A stretch of DNA of 64,000 bases from Pleodorina starrii (Eukaryota; Chlorophyta; Chlorophyceae; Chlamydomonadales; Volvocaceae): positions 2,590,001 through 2,654,000 of the forward strand of contig BRXU01000005.1 in assembly GCA_030267565.1 (NCBI GenBank). The letters run 5' to 3'. Under the pieces are notes generated by a model. That model had not been told where the DNA came from. It made no database searches and saw only the letters and a list, made by a program, of their open reading frames with translations. Positions 1 to 11,468 of the stretch are shown in pieces. Both the position numbers and the translations under genes were made by a program. How positions within the stretch are numbered: position 1 is the stretch's first letter; each line of letters opens with the position of its first letter.

Positions 1-1
1 G

Positions 2-121
2 TACCGGAGGGAGAGGGGCGGGGGTGGCCCGCCCGGGTGGGAGGCGGTGGAGGTGCCGCTGGTGCCGCCGCTGCTGCTGCTGCGGGAGGTAGCGGGAGGA
101 GCGCGGGGGGAGGTAGCGTGA
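2..121 (+). CDS. possible last coding exon of a truncated gene
   Basis: One frame is open from the left edge to a TGA at 119-121. It reads like coding sequence near its end (GWEAVEVPLVPP, then a Leu run and REVAGGARGEVA). A second frame stays open to 285 but becomes a poly-Arg run from a GGA repeat and is less convincing. The first downstream TGTAA is at 1377-1381, which would give a tail of about 1.25 kb, long but not unusual for this window. No domain can be recognised. Upstream sequence is needed to settle it. Confidence 0.25.
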   Translation, partial: YRRERGGGGPPGWEAVEVPLVPPLLLLREVAGGARGEVA

Positions 122-2389
122 CAGGTGCGCCACACCCCAGCTGTGAATTGAGGACCGTTGCGACCGCATGGAGGAGGAGGAGGAGGAGGAGGAGGAGGAG
201 GCGGAGCCGGACAGCCGCCGTGACGGCAATGGTTGTGTTACCGGTAGCGTACTCCGGGCCCCAGGTCTGTCGTGTCGGGGCGTGAGTTTGCCGGCGGAAG
301 TGTATGCGTCCCCATTTCAGCCCCCCTCGCGTCGCGTTTTTCTTGGCAAGAACGGCACGGTCCTTTCTCCTGTGTATACGTACAGTCCTGTGGGGTTTTT
401 GGTCCTGTGGGTGGCTTGACTGACAAGCGGATGATGGAACAGCACAGTCCTGTGGGTTCTGTCCTGTGGGTCGAGTGGTGAGGGTAGAGACGTTAAGTCC
501 GTGCGCCTAGGATGACGCGGGGCGGGGGAGGGAGCAGCTCTGCAGCACCTTCTGCACTGCAGCAACCTGCCTCTCTGTGAAAGGCCGCCCACGTCTGTCT
601 CTCAAGCTGTGGCTCTAGCCCGTGCCTAGCAGTCCGGCAGTAGTGGGTTTGTCCTCTTAAACTGCGAGTGTTTGCCAGGTTCTGTTCCCACTCATTCTGA
701 CCCCATTTAGCTCGGCGTCGTGTCGTCACGATCGCTCGCGCCCTGTTTGAACGAGTGCTTTGGCTGCGAACGAGGGCGATGATCCGGGTGATGCGCGGCT
801 GGTGCAGCTGGTGCTGTTGCTGCTGCTGCTGCTGCTGCGGCACCGGGAGGGACCGAGGGAGGCTGGGTGCTGGAGGCTTTGCATGCAGCTCGGTATCTGT
901 GCGCAACCCACTTTTGTTGCTGGCCGTCAGCAGTAAAATTGGTTTTCAAGGTCATGACCACACTTATTACCCCTGTGGGCACTACGTGACCTGTAGCAGA
1001 ATGGCCGACTATGGTACGGGGAGTACGGGGCGGCGTCACTGTCGGCTGGCGGGCGCGCTTCGGGAGTGCGCACGGGCAAGTTGAGTTGGGGGCAAAACCG
1101 CAAGTGGCGCCTCCAGGTTGTATAGATACCTGGTATAATAGCAGTAAAATAATTGTCCCATAGAGCCGGGCGGGCATAAGGGTGACTACTGTTGTACTGT
1201 AGGGCTAAGCGCGTGCAGCGGCATCGCCGCTGTGCTGCGACGTGCTCGCCCAGCTGAGTCCTCTGTCCTCTGGCGGCACCGCCCCCCGCGCCAACGTTGT
1301 TTTTCCCATTCCGGCCCATCTGAGCCGCCCTGCTGAACACCGCCTTGTCACTTTGGCGCCACCGGCCGTTAATACTTGTAATGCAACACGTTGACAGCCC
1401 CGATGCTGGTCGGGCAGGCTGCACCTGAAGGCCTGGCGGGGCGCTGCCGGGCTGGATAAGCTGAGCCGTGATTGGCGACAGGGCAGGGCAGGAGGGCACA
1501 GCAGCCGTGGGAGAGGAGCAGAGGGGCGAAGGGCGAAGGGTCCTATTCTTCATCCTGGGCGTTTCACACGCCGCGAGTACCCTGTCACCGCTCAAAGTCC
1601 AAAAAGACAGAAGCATGAAAGAAAGACAGAAGCTTGGCCGTGCCAGTCCCAGCGGGGCCCAGTAGCCAGCCAGCTGCTGCGCGCCCCAAGTCAAGTTGGA
1701 GGTCCATTGCTGCTGTGTGTCAAAAGGGCGAAACGAGCTTGCCCAAAACCGCCGTCCTACGTCAAGGCAGTTATCGCACTGCTCCTACCTTTGTCCGTGC
1801 ACAGACCCTGTGTGCACTCCCCCCTTGTGCCTATCGAGTCCTGCCCACCTAATCGCGAGAAACGTTGCGTGCGCTGCTGCCCCCTTCCCGCTCACGTTGT
1901 TGTGCCCCCACTCATCCCCACAGACCCACCATCGCCCCCCCCACCCATGCTGCCGCCATCAGCATGCATGCGTCACCCATTCACCTCCCACGCGCCCGCC
2001 TCCCATCCGACGCGCACGCACGCATCAGTACACGCTACACCTCTGCCTGCCTATGTACCTGCTGAGCCACAATCGTTCGTTCAGGAAACGGAAGCGCTAA
2101 AAAGGCTAGAAGCCGCCCCCAGCATCGGCCCGCAGGGCGCCGTGCCACGCCCCCGCAGCACTACCCCCCCCCAGCCGCCGCCAACACCGCAACGGCCGCG
2201 GCCGCTGCTGCTACCCCTCGCCTCCCGCTCCCCGGTGCGCGCGTCCCGTCAAATGCGCTAAACCTACTCGATCCGCGAAGACCGTTCCCAAACCTCCTCC
2301 TCGCCTTCCGAGTAAGGCCCTCACCGACACCGCCGCCGCCTCCTCTCCGCTCCTCCGCCGCTGCTCGCCCCTCCGCCCCCTTTGCTCGC
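122..2389. other. non-coding or unassigned region with simple repeats
   Basis: No reading frame here looks like protein. The region holds a GGA run at 168-200, a CTG run at about 814-838 (giving false poly-Cys or poly-Gln frames), a C-rich stretch at 1900-2400 and a TGTAA at 1377-1381. It probably carries the tail of a gene entering from the left and the 3' untranslated region of the enkurin gene coming from the right. Confidence 0.5.
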
Positions 2390-3892
2390 TCAGTCGTCCA
2401 CCACCAGCACCACCTCCCCTCGCTCCAGCGTGCGGATGTCCCGCTCAATCTCCGCCAGATCCCGCTCCATGGCCTCCTTGCGGATCTTCTTCATGGCCGT
2501 GTCCGTGGTGAGCGACAGGCCCTGGTAGGCCGTGTTGACGCTGCCCCACTTGGCCTTGAGGTGCCGGATCAGCTGCTGCCGGTCGTCGGGCGACAGCTGG
2601 CTCACGTGCGCGTTGGCATCCTGCGAGGAGGCGGGAGTGGCAAGGCGAGAGGTGGGGAGCCAGGGCGCGGGCGTGCTGAGATCGTAGTGGGGGCGGACGG
2701 AGTTGGCGTGCAGCGGCCACGATGGGAAGCGAACGCGGTGTATGAACGCGGGCGGGGGTAATCCAGTAAAGGTTATGACGCAAAGATGAGCCGGAGGCGG
2801 GGGCTGGGGGCGGGGCAGGGGCTGCTGCGATACGCGCCAGCGGCAATGCGCGATACGTCGCACGCGTATGATTGCAACTGGGCGTGCGGGCATGACCGTA
2901 GTCCGCGCGGGATGTCAGCTGGCAGCTGCGTGCCTTCACGCTCACTGTTCCATTCACCCTTCGCTGTCAATTTCAGGCAGCCACAGTCCAACCAAGGACA
3001 ATAACCCTCCCTCTCGCTATTCCGCACTTAGCAAGCGCACCGAACAACTACCAGACCCAAGTTGACCCCGGCACGCCGAGCCGCGCTGGGTGGGCCGTAC
3101 CCGTGGGCACGCACCGCAGGTGCAGTACACCTGGGCTTACCGGTGCTTCTCTGACCCGGATGAATTGCGAGAACTGCTCCTTCTCCTTGCTGATTCGCTC
3201 CTTGTTGCGCTTGAGGTACAACGGCACTTTCCCATAGTCAGGTTTCTGAGTCCATTGGAACTCCGGCTGAGGCACCTTCCCGGGCTTAGCGAGCATGACG
3301 TCCACGGCGTTGGACGTGATAAAGTTTTTGTTGCTGGTTAAACCCATCTTTGGCACCTCGTCCTTGCTGGGAACAGGCGGCCGGATCTTCTCCTTGGGGT
3401 GCGTGGGTGGGCCGGCTGCGGGGAAAGGCACCCGTTGGGGAGCGTTAGGGTACGCGGCCCATAACAGCCACCACGCAGCATCGGTGCTTCCATCGAGACT
3501 ATAACCCATTACTTACGAGAAGGCAGCTTAGGCTCCTTCTCATGTGGGCGAAGTTTCGTGGGACCGTTGGCACCATCTGGCCTCCCCATAGTTGCATGTG
3601 GCTGAACCTTGTTTTGCCCAAACTCGAATTCTGCTGGGTGAGTCTTGCCAGGAAACTGAGGACGGAAAGACAGGGCAGGGAAAGGTTCAAGGCGCGGCCG
3701 AAACGAGCATAGTTCCGCAGCTGCGCAAGATGCTTCCCATCAGGGTCATCAGAACCAAACAGCCGTTATTTCATTCGCGATTCTCAAGGCTGCATCACAG
3801 AGCCTAGCGCTCACCTTCGAGTTGTGCATCGGCGGTCGGGATGGCATTTCCTGTGGGTTCGGAATAAGAGCATACACACTTTCCTCCTGCAT
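2390..3892 (-). CDS. FAP106: enkurin (cilia-associated protein FAP106)
   Basis: Four exons on the minus strand: 3815-3892, 3517-3655, 3141-3415 and 2390-2620, together 240 residues, close to the size of animal enkurin. The protein starts MQEESVYALIPNP, matching the conserved enkurin start around Tyr-x-Leu-Ile-Pro. It continues with a basic linker and a GLTSNKNFITSNAVDVM segment, then KPDYGKVPLYLKR and a charged helical C-terminus (KKIRKEAMERDLAEIERDI) that aligns with the enkurin domain. Enkurin is a microtubule inner protein of ciliary doublets; in animals it binds TRP channels and calmodulin. All junctions are GT...AG and keep frame (phases 0, 1, 0). The ATG at 3892 is the first in frame. 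Family assignment is by recognition of the conserved blocks. Confidence 0.94.
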
Positions 3893-5564
3893 GTTGCCTC
3901 CTTTGTTGTGTCCAGGTAAGAACTTATAGGTAATCGGCTAGCCGCACTATCTATGTGCAGACTGTGAAGGTAGGAGTGCGTGCGGACTTAAAATAATTAG
4001 GCGTGAGTGACTATCCAGATCTGTTCGAGGGGGAATTATGACACTGAGAGATGTTACGGGTGAGATTATTAACATTTTTACCGCCGAGACTTCGAAATGC
4101 CGTACTCTTCCTTGTTACGAAGCCCCTGACACCGCCCATCACTATCGTACATGTAGGTACTTATAATCTACTTTTGGAGGTCACAAAGCCAATGCTGGGG
4201 CCTTTTGAGAGCCTGCAGTCCGCTTCAATTGCTACACCGGGCGCACAACGGGCTTCTTTGGTGTAAGCACACATGCAACATATCCATCCCGACATTTGAA
4301 TTGTGGTTACACTTCATAAATATCAAGGGTCTGTGACGGGCATTTGACCCGTGGGTCCACTTCTTTGGCGTTGCGATGACCTGGCGTCGGCTAGGACTTG
4401 TAACCTTCTCCTCGAAGGCCTGTGGCCAAATGGCAGGGCTGTTTGGTCATGCACGCCCCGTCCCAGGCCATTCACGACACCAACGCACCTTCTAAGAATT
4501 TTACAACGAACTTCAGCCGCATACGGTAGGCCTTGCTTGTTCACCTCTAGGCCACCAGCATTCTGTTATAATTCATCAGGGACTGCAGATCAGCGAGACA
4601 CATCAAGACCTTCAAAGATTCTAGGACATGCTTCCCTGCTCGGCCGCAAGGCAACCTTGGGGGGTCCAGATCCCCATTCGCCGTGGCCCCGACCATCCGC
4701 AAAAGCCGCTCGCCATGCGCCCTTGTGACCTATGGCGCAACCGGCATGCCTCGTCATACCATAGTCCTCGCAACAGCATCCTTCCGCCCGCTCACGACTG
4801 GAAAAACACAACCACACAGCAACGTAAAGCGACCTCCTACACCATCCTAATGCCTGCCTGAAAAACACTCACTAGAGATCCTACGCGATCCCTGCACCAG
4901 CTCACCTCGTAATCACACCTCACCTCACTTCGATGAAAGGACGCGCAGCGCACTCATTACGAGCACCACAACACTACGAGTAGAAACCCTAGCCCAGCCG
5001 ACAACGCACACATTGACGGCTGTCAACACGTCCTGCGGTGCCCTCTTAATGTCCCTGTGTCCCGCCGAGCCTCTTTTTGATTTCACGAGCAACCCCCGGC
5101 AATGAGACGACCGGCCAGACCAACAGACACTTCCCGGGCATACTCCAATCCACGACGCGCATCACCCGACGCTCTACCGTAACCGGGCAGACAAACAGAG
5201 TCATAAGGCAGTAGGCAGACCATATCGCACTTGGCATCCGCTCTCGTCGCTCTCGAAACACGTGGGCACGTAAACACCGCTGCGCTCCGTTTCTTCGAGG
5301 CCCGCCCGCAAGAGTCGCAATACAACTGTCCACTCCGCCAACCGCCGGCGCGCGCACCCATCCACCCCGGCCGGTCCCGTGCACGCCGCCTTCCCGCCCT
5401 CCTGTCAACCAGGCGCGGTCGGGGAGGCCGCACGCACCAACTGTAGGCGCCGCCTCAAAACAAGGTGAAGGAACCCATCACGCATTCCGGCTACGCCGAG
5501 TCCCCAAAAGCCAACCATGAGTTTAATCGCCCGCGGCCCGCAGCGCCGCTTCCTCCCACTACCA
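3893..5564. other. intergenic region between enkurin and GTP cyclohydrolase
   Basis: The part next to 3893 should hold the enkurin 5' untranslated region and promoter. The right part should be the 3' untranslated region of the GTP cyclohydrolase gene. Base composition is more AT-rich at 3900-4900. Open frames such as the one at 4351-4728 have no recognisable content and no splice context. Confidence 0.5.
4501..4505 (-). promoter_or_regulatory. candidate poly(A) signal of the GTP cyclohydrolase gene
   Basis: TTACA on the plus strand is TGTAA on the minus strand, the usual chlorophyte poly(A) signal. It is the first one after the stop at 5565, about 1.06 kb downstream. Position alone supports it. 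Confidence 0.35.
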
Positions 5565-8307
5565 CTATTGTTGTTCCCGGAACAGCCGCAGCACCGCCCG
5601 CCGCAGCTCTGGCCGCGACGCAAACGCGCCGCGAACCGCAAACGTCGTGGTGCTGCCGCTGTGGTTCTCCACGCCACGCGCCACCATGCACATGTGCGCC
5701 GCGTCGCACACCACCATCACACCCGCTGCTGCTGCCGCCTCCGCCTCCGCCCCCGCCGCGAAGCCAGCCGCTGACCCCGCCGCGGTCCCACACCGCTCCG
5801 CCGCGACGCACGCACTCGCATCGGCGGCGGCGGCGGCTACGGTCTGCGGTGCGGAGTCGCAGCTCCTCCTCCCCAGGAGCATTGCCTCCACCGCGTCCGC
5901 GACCTGGTGCGTTATACGCTCCTGCACCTGCAGCCGCTGCGTAAACATCGTCACCACTTGCTCCACCGCCGCGCGCGTCACGCCGACGCCCTCCGCCGCG
6001 CCCGGAAGGTACGACACCATCAGGTTGCCGTAAAACGGCAGCATGTGGTGCTCGCACTGCGATGCAAACGGCATGCGCAGCGTGACGGCGCCGCGCAGCG
6101 GCCCGGACGCCAGCGCCACTTCATCGCCGGCAGCCTCCGGAGCTCGGCCCGAGAGCGGCTGCTGCTGCTGCTGCTGCGGCGGCGGCGGCTGAGACGGCGA
6201 CCGGCAACTGGCCGCGTGCGCGCAGAGGCCAGACGCACCGCCAGCAGCAGCGGCAGCGGCCGGATCCGTTGCTGTCCGTGAGCGTCCCAACCCGTTCAAG
6301 CTCGACGTCAAGCCAGCAGGCGCCGCGGGCTGTGTGGCGCCCAGACACCCACCGCCACGTCCCGAGCTACCTGCGTGGTGGTGGTGCCCACAGGCTCCAC
6401 GTCCAGCCGACGCGCCCTGCCCTGTACTCCCGGCCACCCCACAGCACCGCGGCCGCGAGCACACATCCGCCGCCGCCGCCACTCCCCCGGCCGCCAGTCC
6501 TCCCTCACCGCCTGCCGCGCACGCCAGCCCGCTCATCCCCGCCCCCCGCTGCGCCTCCCGTTGCTGCTGCTGCACCTCTAGCTGTTGCTGCTGCTGCTTC
6601 AAGTGGTCTGCCGCCTGCGGCGTCGGCGGCTGCATGTGGTAACCCGACGTGGAGGCCAGCAGCGACATGACGTACCGCCGCGACGCGCCCGCCAGCCCCG
6701 GCCGGTTGGGTTCCTCCCCAAGCTCCACCAACAGCTGCTGCACCGCCGCCTCCATCTCCTCGCAGCAGCAAGGCGCCTCCAGCACCAGATCGTCGCTGTC
6801 GCCGTCCGTGTCCTTCTCACTGGGGTCGGGCGTGCCCGGCGCGGGGACGCCCGGATCGGCCGAGGCGGCGGCCGAGGCGGCGGCGGCGGCGCCCGGCAGT
6901 GGGTGCTGGTGCGCCAGGAGGCAGGACGGCGGGTTGCGGTCCAGGTTGGTGATGGTGGCGGCGGGCAGGTCCTCCAGGTCCAGCAGCGCCAAGAGCTCCT
7001 TTGGGGAGGGTGGGTGGGAGGGAGGAGTACACCAAGTGCGGATCACAGTAAGGGAGGGAGGAAGGACGAGTTGAGGAGGAGAGGGGTTGGAGGGGAAAGG
7101 GAGGGAGGGAGGGAGGGAGGGAGGGAGGGAGGGAGGGAGGGAGGGAGGGAGGGAGGGAGGGAGGGAGGGAGGGAGGGAGGGAGGGAGGGAGGGAGGGAGG
7201 GAGGGAGGGAGTTTGAAGAGTGAATTTGCAAGATGGAAACAAGAAGTTCTGCGGACGTTGTAGTCTGAAGGTCGACTAGATGAGGGAGGGAGGGAGGGAG
7301 GAGTACATCAAGGGCGGATAGCAGTGCGGGAAGGGAGGGAATAAAAACTACCGGGTGAGGAGGGAGCGGATAACAGTCCATTAGAGGCAAGCTGACGGGG
7401 TGACTCCCGTGGAGGCGGCACCTCACCACCGACCGCCGGACCTCACCTCCAACTCCGCCGAACCCTTGGAGGCGAACACGCCCGAGACGCAGGCGTTGGT
7501 GCGCTCCTCGGGTGCCGAGCTGTTGGAGAGGTGCCGCGCGTGCAGCACTACGGCGACGCCGTGGCACTCCAGGCTCTGCTGCAGCGCCAGCGCCACCGCC
7601 GCCGCAAGCCGCTCCTGGGTCTGAAGCCGCTTGGCGTACTGCTTCGTGAGGCGAGCGAGTTTGCTGAGGCCGAGCACGACGCCGTCCTTGGGGCGGTACG
7701 CCACGTGGCAGCGGCCATGGAAAGGCAGCAGGGTCTCCTCGCTGGTCGATGCGAAGTCGATGTCGCGGACAACGACGACGCCCTCGCCCCCTTGATGCAC
7801 AATCGGCTCGTGGAAGAGCGCCGTCCCCAGCGTACTGTGAACGCGACGGGATAACGCCCAAAAAATTACCTTCAGTACAGCGCGCGCACATCCTCCGACG
7901 CAAGCAGCCGCTTAAGAGGCGCTTCCAAGCACCAACAACACGTATCAATTTGCGTAAGACGACCATCGCAGCGCTAACGATATGGGTAAAACGACATGAT
8001 GGCTGACGCCGCGTCGCTGACGCACCTTGAGGTGTCCTGGTGATAACCTTGTGTGCAGTCCAGGAGTGCCTTTGCAACCCTCTGCATGATGCAGCAGAAA
8101 CAGAGCCGAAGGTCGGCAAGGCAGCTGCGAGCGGGGGAAAAGCGACTGGGTCCAGCCAGCCGCCGAGCATTTGTCCACCAGGCGCCACACCTTTGGTGTA
8201 TCACGTAGCCCCTCCCGATCAAGATCCTCTCCAAGTCCATGTATCAATACCCGAACTGCCTGTTCCATTCGCGAAAGCTTGTCACGGTCGCGTGGCACGG
8301 GCGCCAT
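5565..8307 (-). CDS. GCH1: GTP cyclohydrolase I, plant-type two-module enzyme
   Basis: Exons 8191-8307, 8026-8081, 7447-7834 and 5565-6998 give 664 residues in consistent phase. The enzyme turns GTP into dihydroneopterin triphosphate, the first step of folate (pterin) synthesis. Module 1 (about residues 10-187) has the family opening GLGEDLDREGLRDTPKRVAKAL but carries TSEETLLPFHG where the zinc motif belongs, and lacks the second Cys. Module 2 (from about 267) keeps Cys-Glu-His-His at 502-505 in SQCEHHMLPFYG and Cys624 in AHMCMVARG. Plant enzymes have the same two degenerate modules, which must work together. Module 2 is interrupted by about 175 low-complexity residues (Gln, Ala, Gly, His; about 313-490) and a smaller Ala-rich insert before Cys624. 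The family is usually near 460 residues. An in-frame upstream extension to 8403 exists, but ATG 8307 fits best. Confidence 0.93.
7022..7345. repeat. imperfect duplication flanking the GGGA array
   Basis: The segment starting AGGAGTACACCAAGTGCGGA near 7022 recurs as AGGAGTACATCAAGGGCGGA near 7289, followed in both by a CAGT, a GGGAGGGA run and a GGTGAGGAGG-like tail. The two copies bracket the tetranucleotide array. Confidence 0.7.
7099..7211. repeat. (GGGA)n microsatellite in a GTP cyclohydrolase intron
   Basis: About 28 almost perfect GGGA units lie in the intron between the third and fourth exons. The C-rich strand is the transcribed RNA sense. A shorter GGGA run follows at 7279-7300. Confidence 0.97.
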
Positions 8308-8800
8308 GTTTGCAATTAGTTGGCAATTGGGAGTGTGTGTTGAATTGGAATTTTCAGAGCACATGCTTTGTTTTGTGTGGCCCGATGAACGACTGCACGA
8401 CACGGTTTACTGTGGTTTATTACCAAACGCGAAGAATGATGGGAGCGCAAATTTGTGCCGTTGGCGCAGCAAATAATAATCTTATATTCCAAAAGGAAAA
8501 ATTAATTTGGGCGTGCGGATTCATGGCTTCGTTCGGCCGCAGTGTCAACTGTCGCGCTAGACAAGGGGCGCCCTGCAGTCCCCGCATTTCCATTGAATTC
8601 AATATAAAATCTCAACATATTTTCAGCACTCTCTGGCATACAGAGCTCTTCCCAACGCGATTCGGCGCGGCCACGCGTCCGGAGCCACACGCCCGAGCCA
8701 GGCACGTCCTCGGGGGGCCTTATCTACTGCCTAGCTGGCGCGCTTTCGGGCCGCCTGAATAACCCCTCACGTCATTGCTTACGCCTGGCAAGCAATAGCC
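8308..8800. promoter_or_regulatory. divergent promoter region of GTP cyclohydrolase and RNA methyltransferase
   Basis: Between the two divergent genes there is an AT-rich stretch, with a TATA-like TATAAAAT near 8602 oriented toward the plus-strand gene. An open frame starting ATG at 8523 (MASFGRSVNCRARQG) is in the same frame as the methyltransferase but is closed by stops at 8760 and 8798. It could be a leader exon if an intron lies there, but I cannot show it. Confidence 0.4.
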
Positions 8801-11468
8801 CCGGCGTCATGCTGGCCCCGGCGCGCGCTCTCCACCGAAAGCAGGCCAACCCCTCCACTATTCTACCGCACCAAAGGCGCCCCCAACGTTCCCTGCCGCC
8901 CGCAGCCCCCGCGCCAACATCAACGCCGCCTCCGCCAGCGCCGCCACCTCCACGTCCCCCAGCGCCTCCCCACCGCCTCCGCCTCCGCCGCCACAACCAC
9001 CCGCCGACCTGCTCCTCTCCGACATTCGTGTCATCCTCGTTGCACCAAAGCACGAGGCCAACATCGGGGCCGTCGCGCGCGCCTGCGCCAACTTCGAGTG
9101 CCTCAGCCTCTACCTGGTCGCGCCGCGCTGCGGCGGCGGCGGCGGCGCTGACGGCGGCGGCGGGTTCGACGCCGGCGGCGAGGCGCGCAAGGTGGCGTGC
9201 GGCGATGCCGTACTGGACCGTGTCGTGGTCACCTCCTCCTTGGCAGAGGCGCTGGCGGACACAGTCGGCAGCATCGGCTTCACGCGCCGCGCCGGCGCCA
9301 CCCGACTAACGCACGCCTCCCTGGGCCACCTGCTAGCCGAGTTCCCCTGGGCACTGCCGCTGCAGCCGCCATCACCATTGCCACCACAACCACCACCACC
9401 ATCACCACCATTATTGGAATCGTCGGTGCCGCCACTGCCCCAGGCAGCGGCGGCGGCAGCAGCGGCAGTGTCGGACGAGGCCGGGTCCGGGCCAGGGTCG
9501 GCGTCGCCGCTGGGCAACGATTGGCCGTGCGACGAGGAGCCATCCGCGGTGGAGCGGGGGCCGGGGCTGGAGGGCGGGCTGGGTCGGCCAGGAGGGCCGC
9601 CGAGCGGCCTCACGGACGCAGATCCAGGGAAGGCGGAGGGCGGGGGGTCGGAGGGGCGTAGCGGCCAGGAGGGCCGCCGGCCGTGTTACGCGATTGCGCT
9701 GGTGTTCGGGCGGGAGGAGAGCGGCCTCACGGAGGCGGAGCTGCGGCTCTGCAGGTGCGTGTGTGCGTGTGTGCGGGGAGGGGCGGGGGACACACGGGAC
9801 GTCTGGGCGTATTTGGGACCTGGGGGTCTCGGGAGCTGCGCAGCCTTGCCCGGCCCTCGTACCTCCGGAACCGTCAGTCCCGTCACTTGAGGGGGACCCG
9901 CGCTGCTGCGGCTCCATCCCCTTTTCTTCCGCTTGCACGTTTTTCCGCCCACCGTGCCTCCCTGGCCCCCTCCCCCCAAACCCTGCCCCTGTCCCGCCCC
10001 TGCATTCGGGCAGGCCTCCCGGGTCTCCAGGTCCAGGTCCAGGTGCTTGGCAGCCGCAAGCAGCACGTATTCCGCACTGTGGCACTCACACAACCCCCTG
10101 CCGGGCCCGTTCGCTGACGCCGTCTCCGTCCCTTGGCTGCGGCATCTTCTTTCTTACCACCCCCTGCCCCTGCCCCGGCCCCGGCCCGGCGCTGTCCTGT
10201 CCCCGGCTCCGCGGTCCGCGCAGCCACGCGTGCGCCATCCCCACGGGCCGCCTGCAGCCCTCCATGAACCTCTCCCACGCGGTGGCGACTGTGCTGGCGG
10301 AACTGTTCAGCCGCCGATGCGGCCTCCTGGACATCGCCCCCACGCCCGCCGCGGCGGCGGCGGTGCAGCGGGCGGCGGCCGCAGTGGACGCCGACGGCGG
10401 CACGCGGCTGCTCCAGGTCCCGCCGACGGCAGCTGCTGCTGCAGCGGCGGCGGCCTGTTGCAGCGCTACTGCCGCTGGCGCCCGCAGCGGCGGTGATGGT
10501 GGCGGTAGCGACGGCGAGTCGGATGTGACGGGACGGGCGGCGCGGTCGGATGCCAGCACCAGCAGCAGCACCAGCACCAGCACTACCAGTTCTACCATCG
10601 TTACCGCGCGCGGGGGTGCAGTTTTGGCGGCGGCGGCGGCGGCGGGGCCAGCGGGAGGGGCCGGCGGCAGCTGGCAGGCGCCGGGCGATGCGGGGTTGCT
10701 GCCGGCCAGTGCGCAGGAGGTGGATCTGTTGGTGCGCAAGGTGGCGGCGGCGGCGGAGGCTGTGGGCATGAGCGGCGAGGAGAGCAGCGGCGGCGGCAAC
10801 GCAGGTGGGTGTATGGGTGGGTGGGTGGGTGGGCGGGCGCGCAGCCTTACCACGCTAGCGGGGGTTAACGGCAGTGGACTTCGTGGCGTCATGTTTGAAT
10901 GCGGTACTCCGAGCCCGGCTGGCGGCCGCGGTGCCACCTTCGACTCCCGTGCGCGTCAGGGAGTTGGGCACTTCTCAGCGGGTGCAGGAATGGAGTGGAG
11001 TGGTGGCATGGTCGGTCCTGTGACTTGGGCTGTGGACGTCCATGGCCCTCAGCCCGCCCCCGGGCTTTCAGGGATTCCTCCACGCTTACACGTCACTTGC
11101 GACCGAGCGACCGAGCGACCAGGTAACTCAGCACCGTGCGTGTGTGTGCGTGTACGTGTACGTGCCGCGCAGGCAACCACGGGCGGCGGCGTCTGCCCAT
11201 TGGCCACCTGCGCGCCGTGGTGTCGCGCGCGCGGCTGAGTGCGGCGGAGAGCCGCTCCCTGCACGGCCTGGCTTCGGCGGTACTGCAACGACTGGACCCA
11301 GACCACCCGCTGGAGGCACGCAAGCAGCAGCGGCGCAAGCAGCGGCAGCAGCAGCAGACAAGGCAAGAGCAGCAGCAGGCAGGGCAGGAGCAACAACAGT
11401 CGGATGAGCAGCAGCAGCAGCAGCAGCAGGCGGAGGAGCAGCTGGCAGGGCAGGCGGGGCAGCAGTAG
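8801..11468 (+). CDS. SpoU/TrmH-family RNA 2'-O-methyltransferase
   Basis: Exons: an open frame from about 8801 to 9754, then 10224-10804 and 11173-11468. The SPOUT signatures occur in order. Motif 1 is DIRVILVAPKHEANIGAVAR with NFECLSLYLVAP. Motif 2 is YAIALVFGREESGLTEAEL. Motif 3, SHACAIPTGRLQPSMNLS, is rebuilt across the first splice. Such enzymes methylate ribose 2'-O in tRNA or rRNA using S-adenosylmethionine; the layout most resembles the TrmJ group. Low-complexity inserts rich in Pro, Ala and Gly sit between motifs 1 and 2 and after motif 3, and the C-terminus is poly-Gln. The start is unresolved: the only nearby ATG (8809) is in a different frame from motif 1, and the correct frame has no ATG after the TAG at 8798. 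Organelle targeting is possible but unproven. Confidence 0.82.
10101..10170 (-). repeat. dispersed intronic repeat, family 1 (copy a)
   Basis: On the minus strand this reads GTAAGAAAGAAGATGCCGCAG, then CCAAGGGACGGAGACGGCG and TCAGCGAACGG. The same string recurs at 18721-18765 and, diverged, at other intron positions. It lies in intron 1 of the RNA methyltransferase gene. Confidence 0.75.

Noticed and set aside
755..1084. Frame with poly-Cys and its poly-Gln counterpart on the other strand
   Set aside because: Caused by a CTG repeat; no splice context or domain.
3656..3814. Frame reading LFGSDDPDGKHLAQLRNYARFG inside the first enkurin intron
   Set aside because: Protein-like, but no acceptor or donor fits, and the flanking exons already join in phase with a length matching enkurin.
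6817..7242. Minus-strand frame of repeated PPSLPPSL
   Set aside because: Direct translation of the GGGA array in the GTP cyclohydrolase intron.
9411..10085. Minus-strand frames over the RNA methyltransferase
   Set aside because: Shadows of the plus-strand gene, whose SPOUT motifs are clear.
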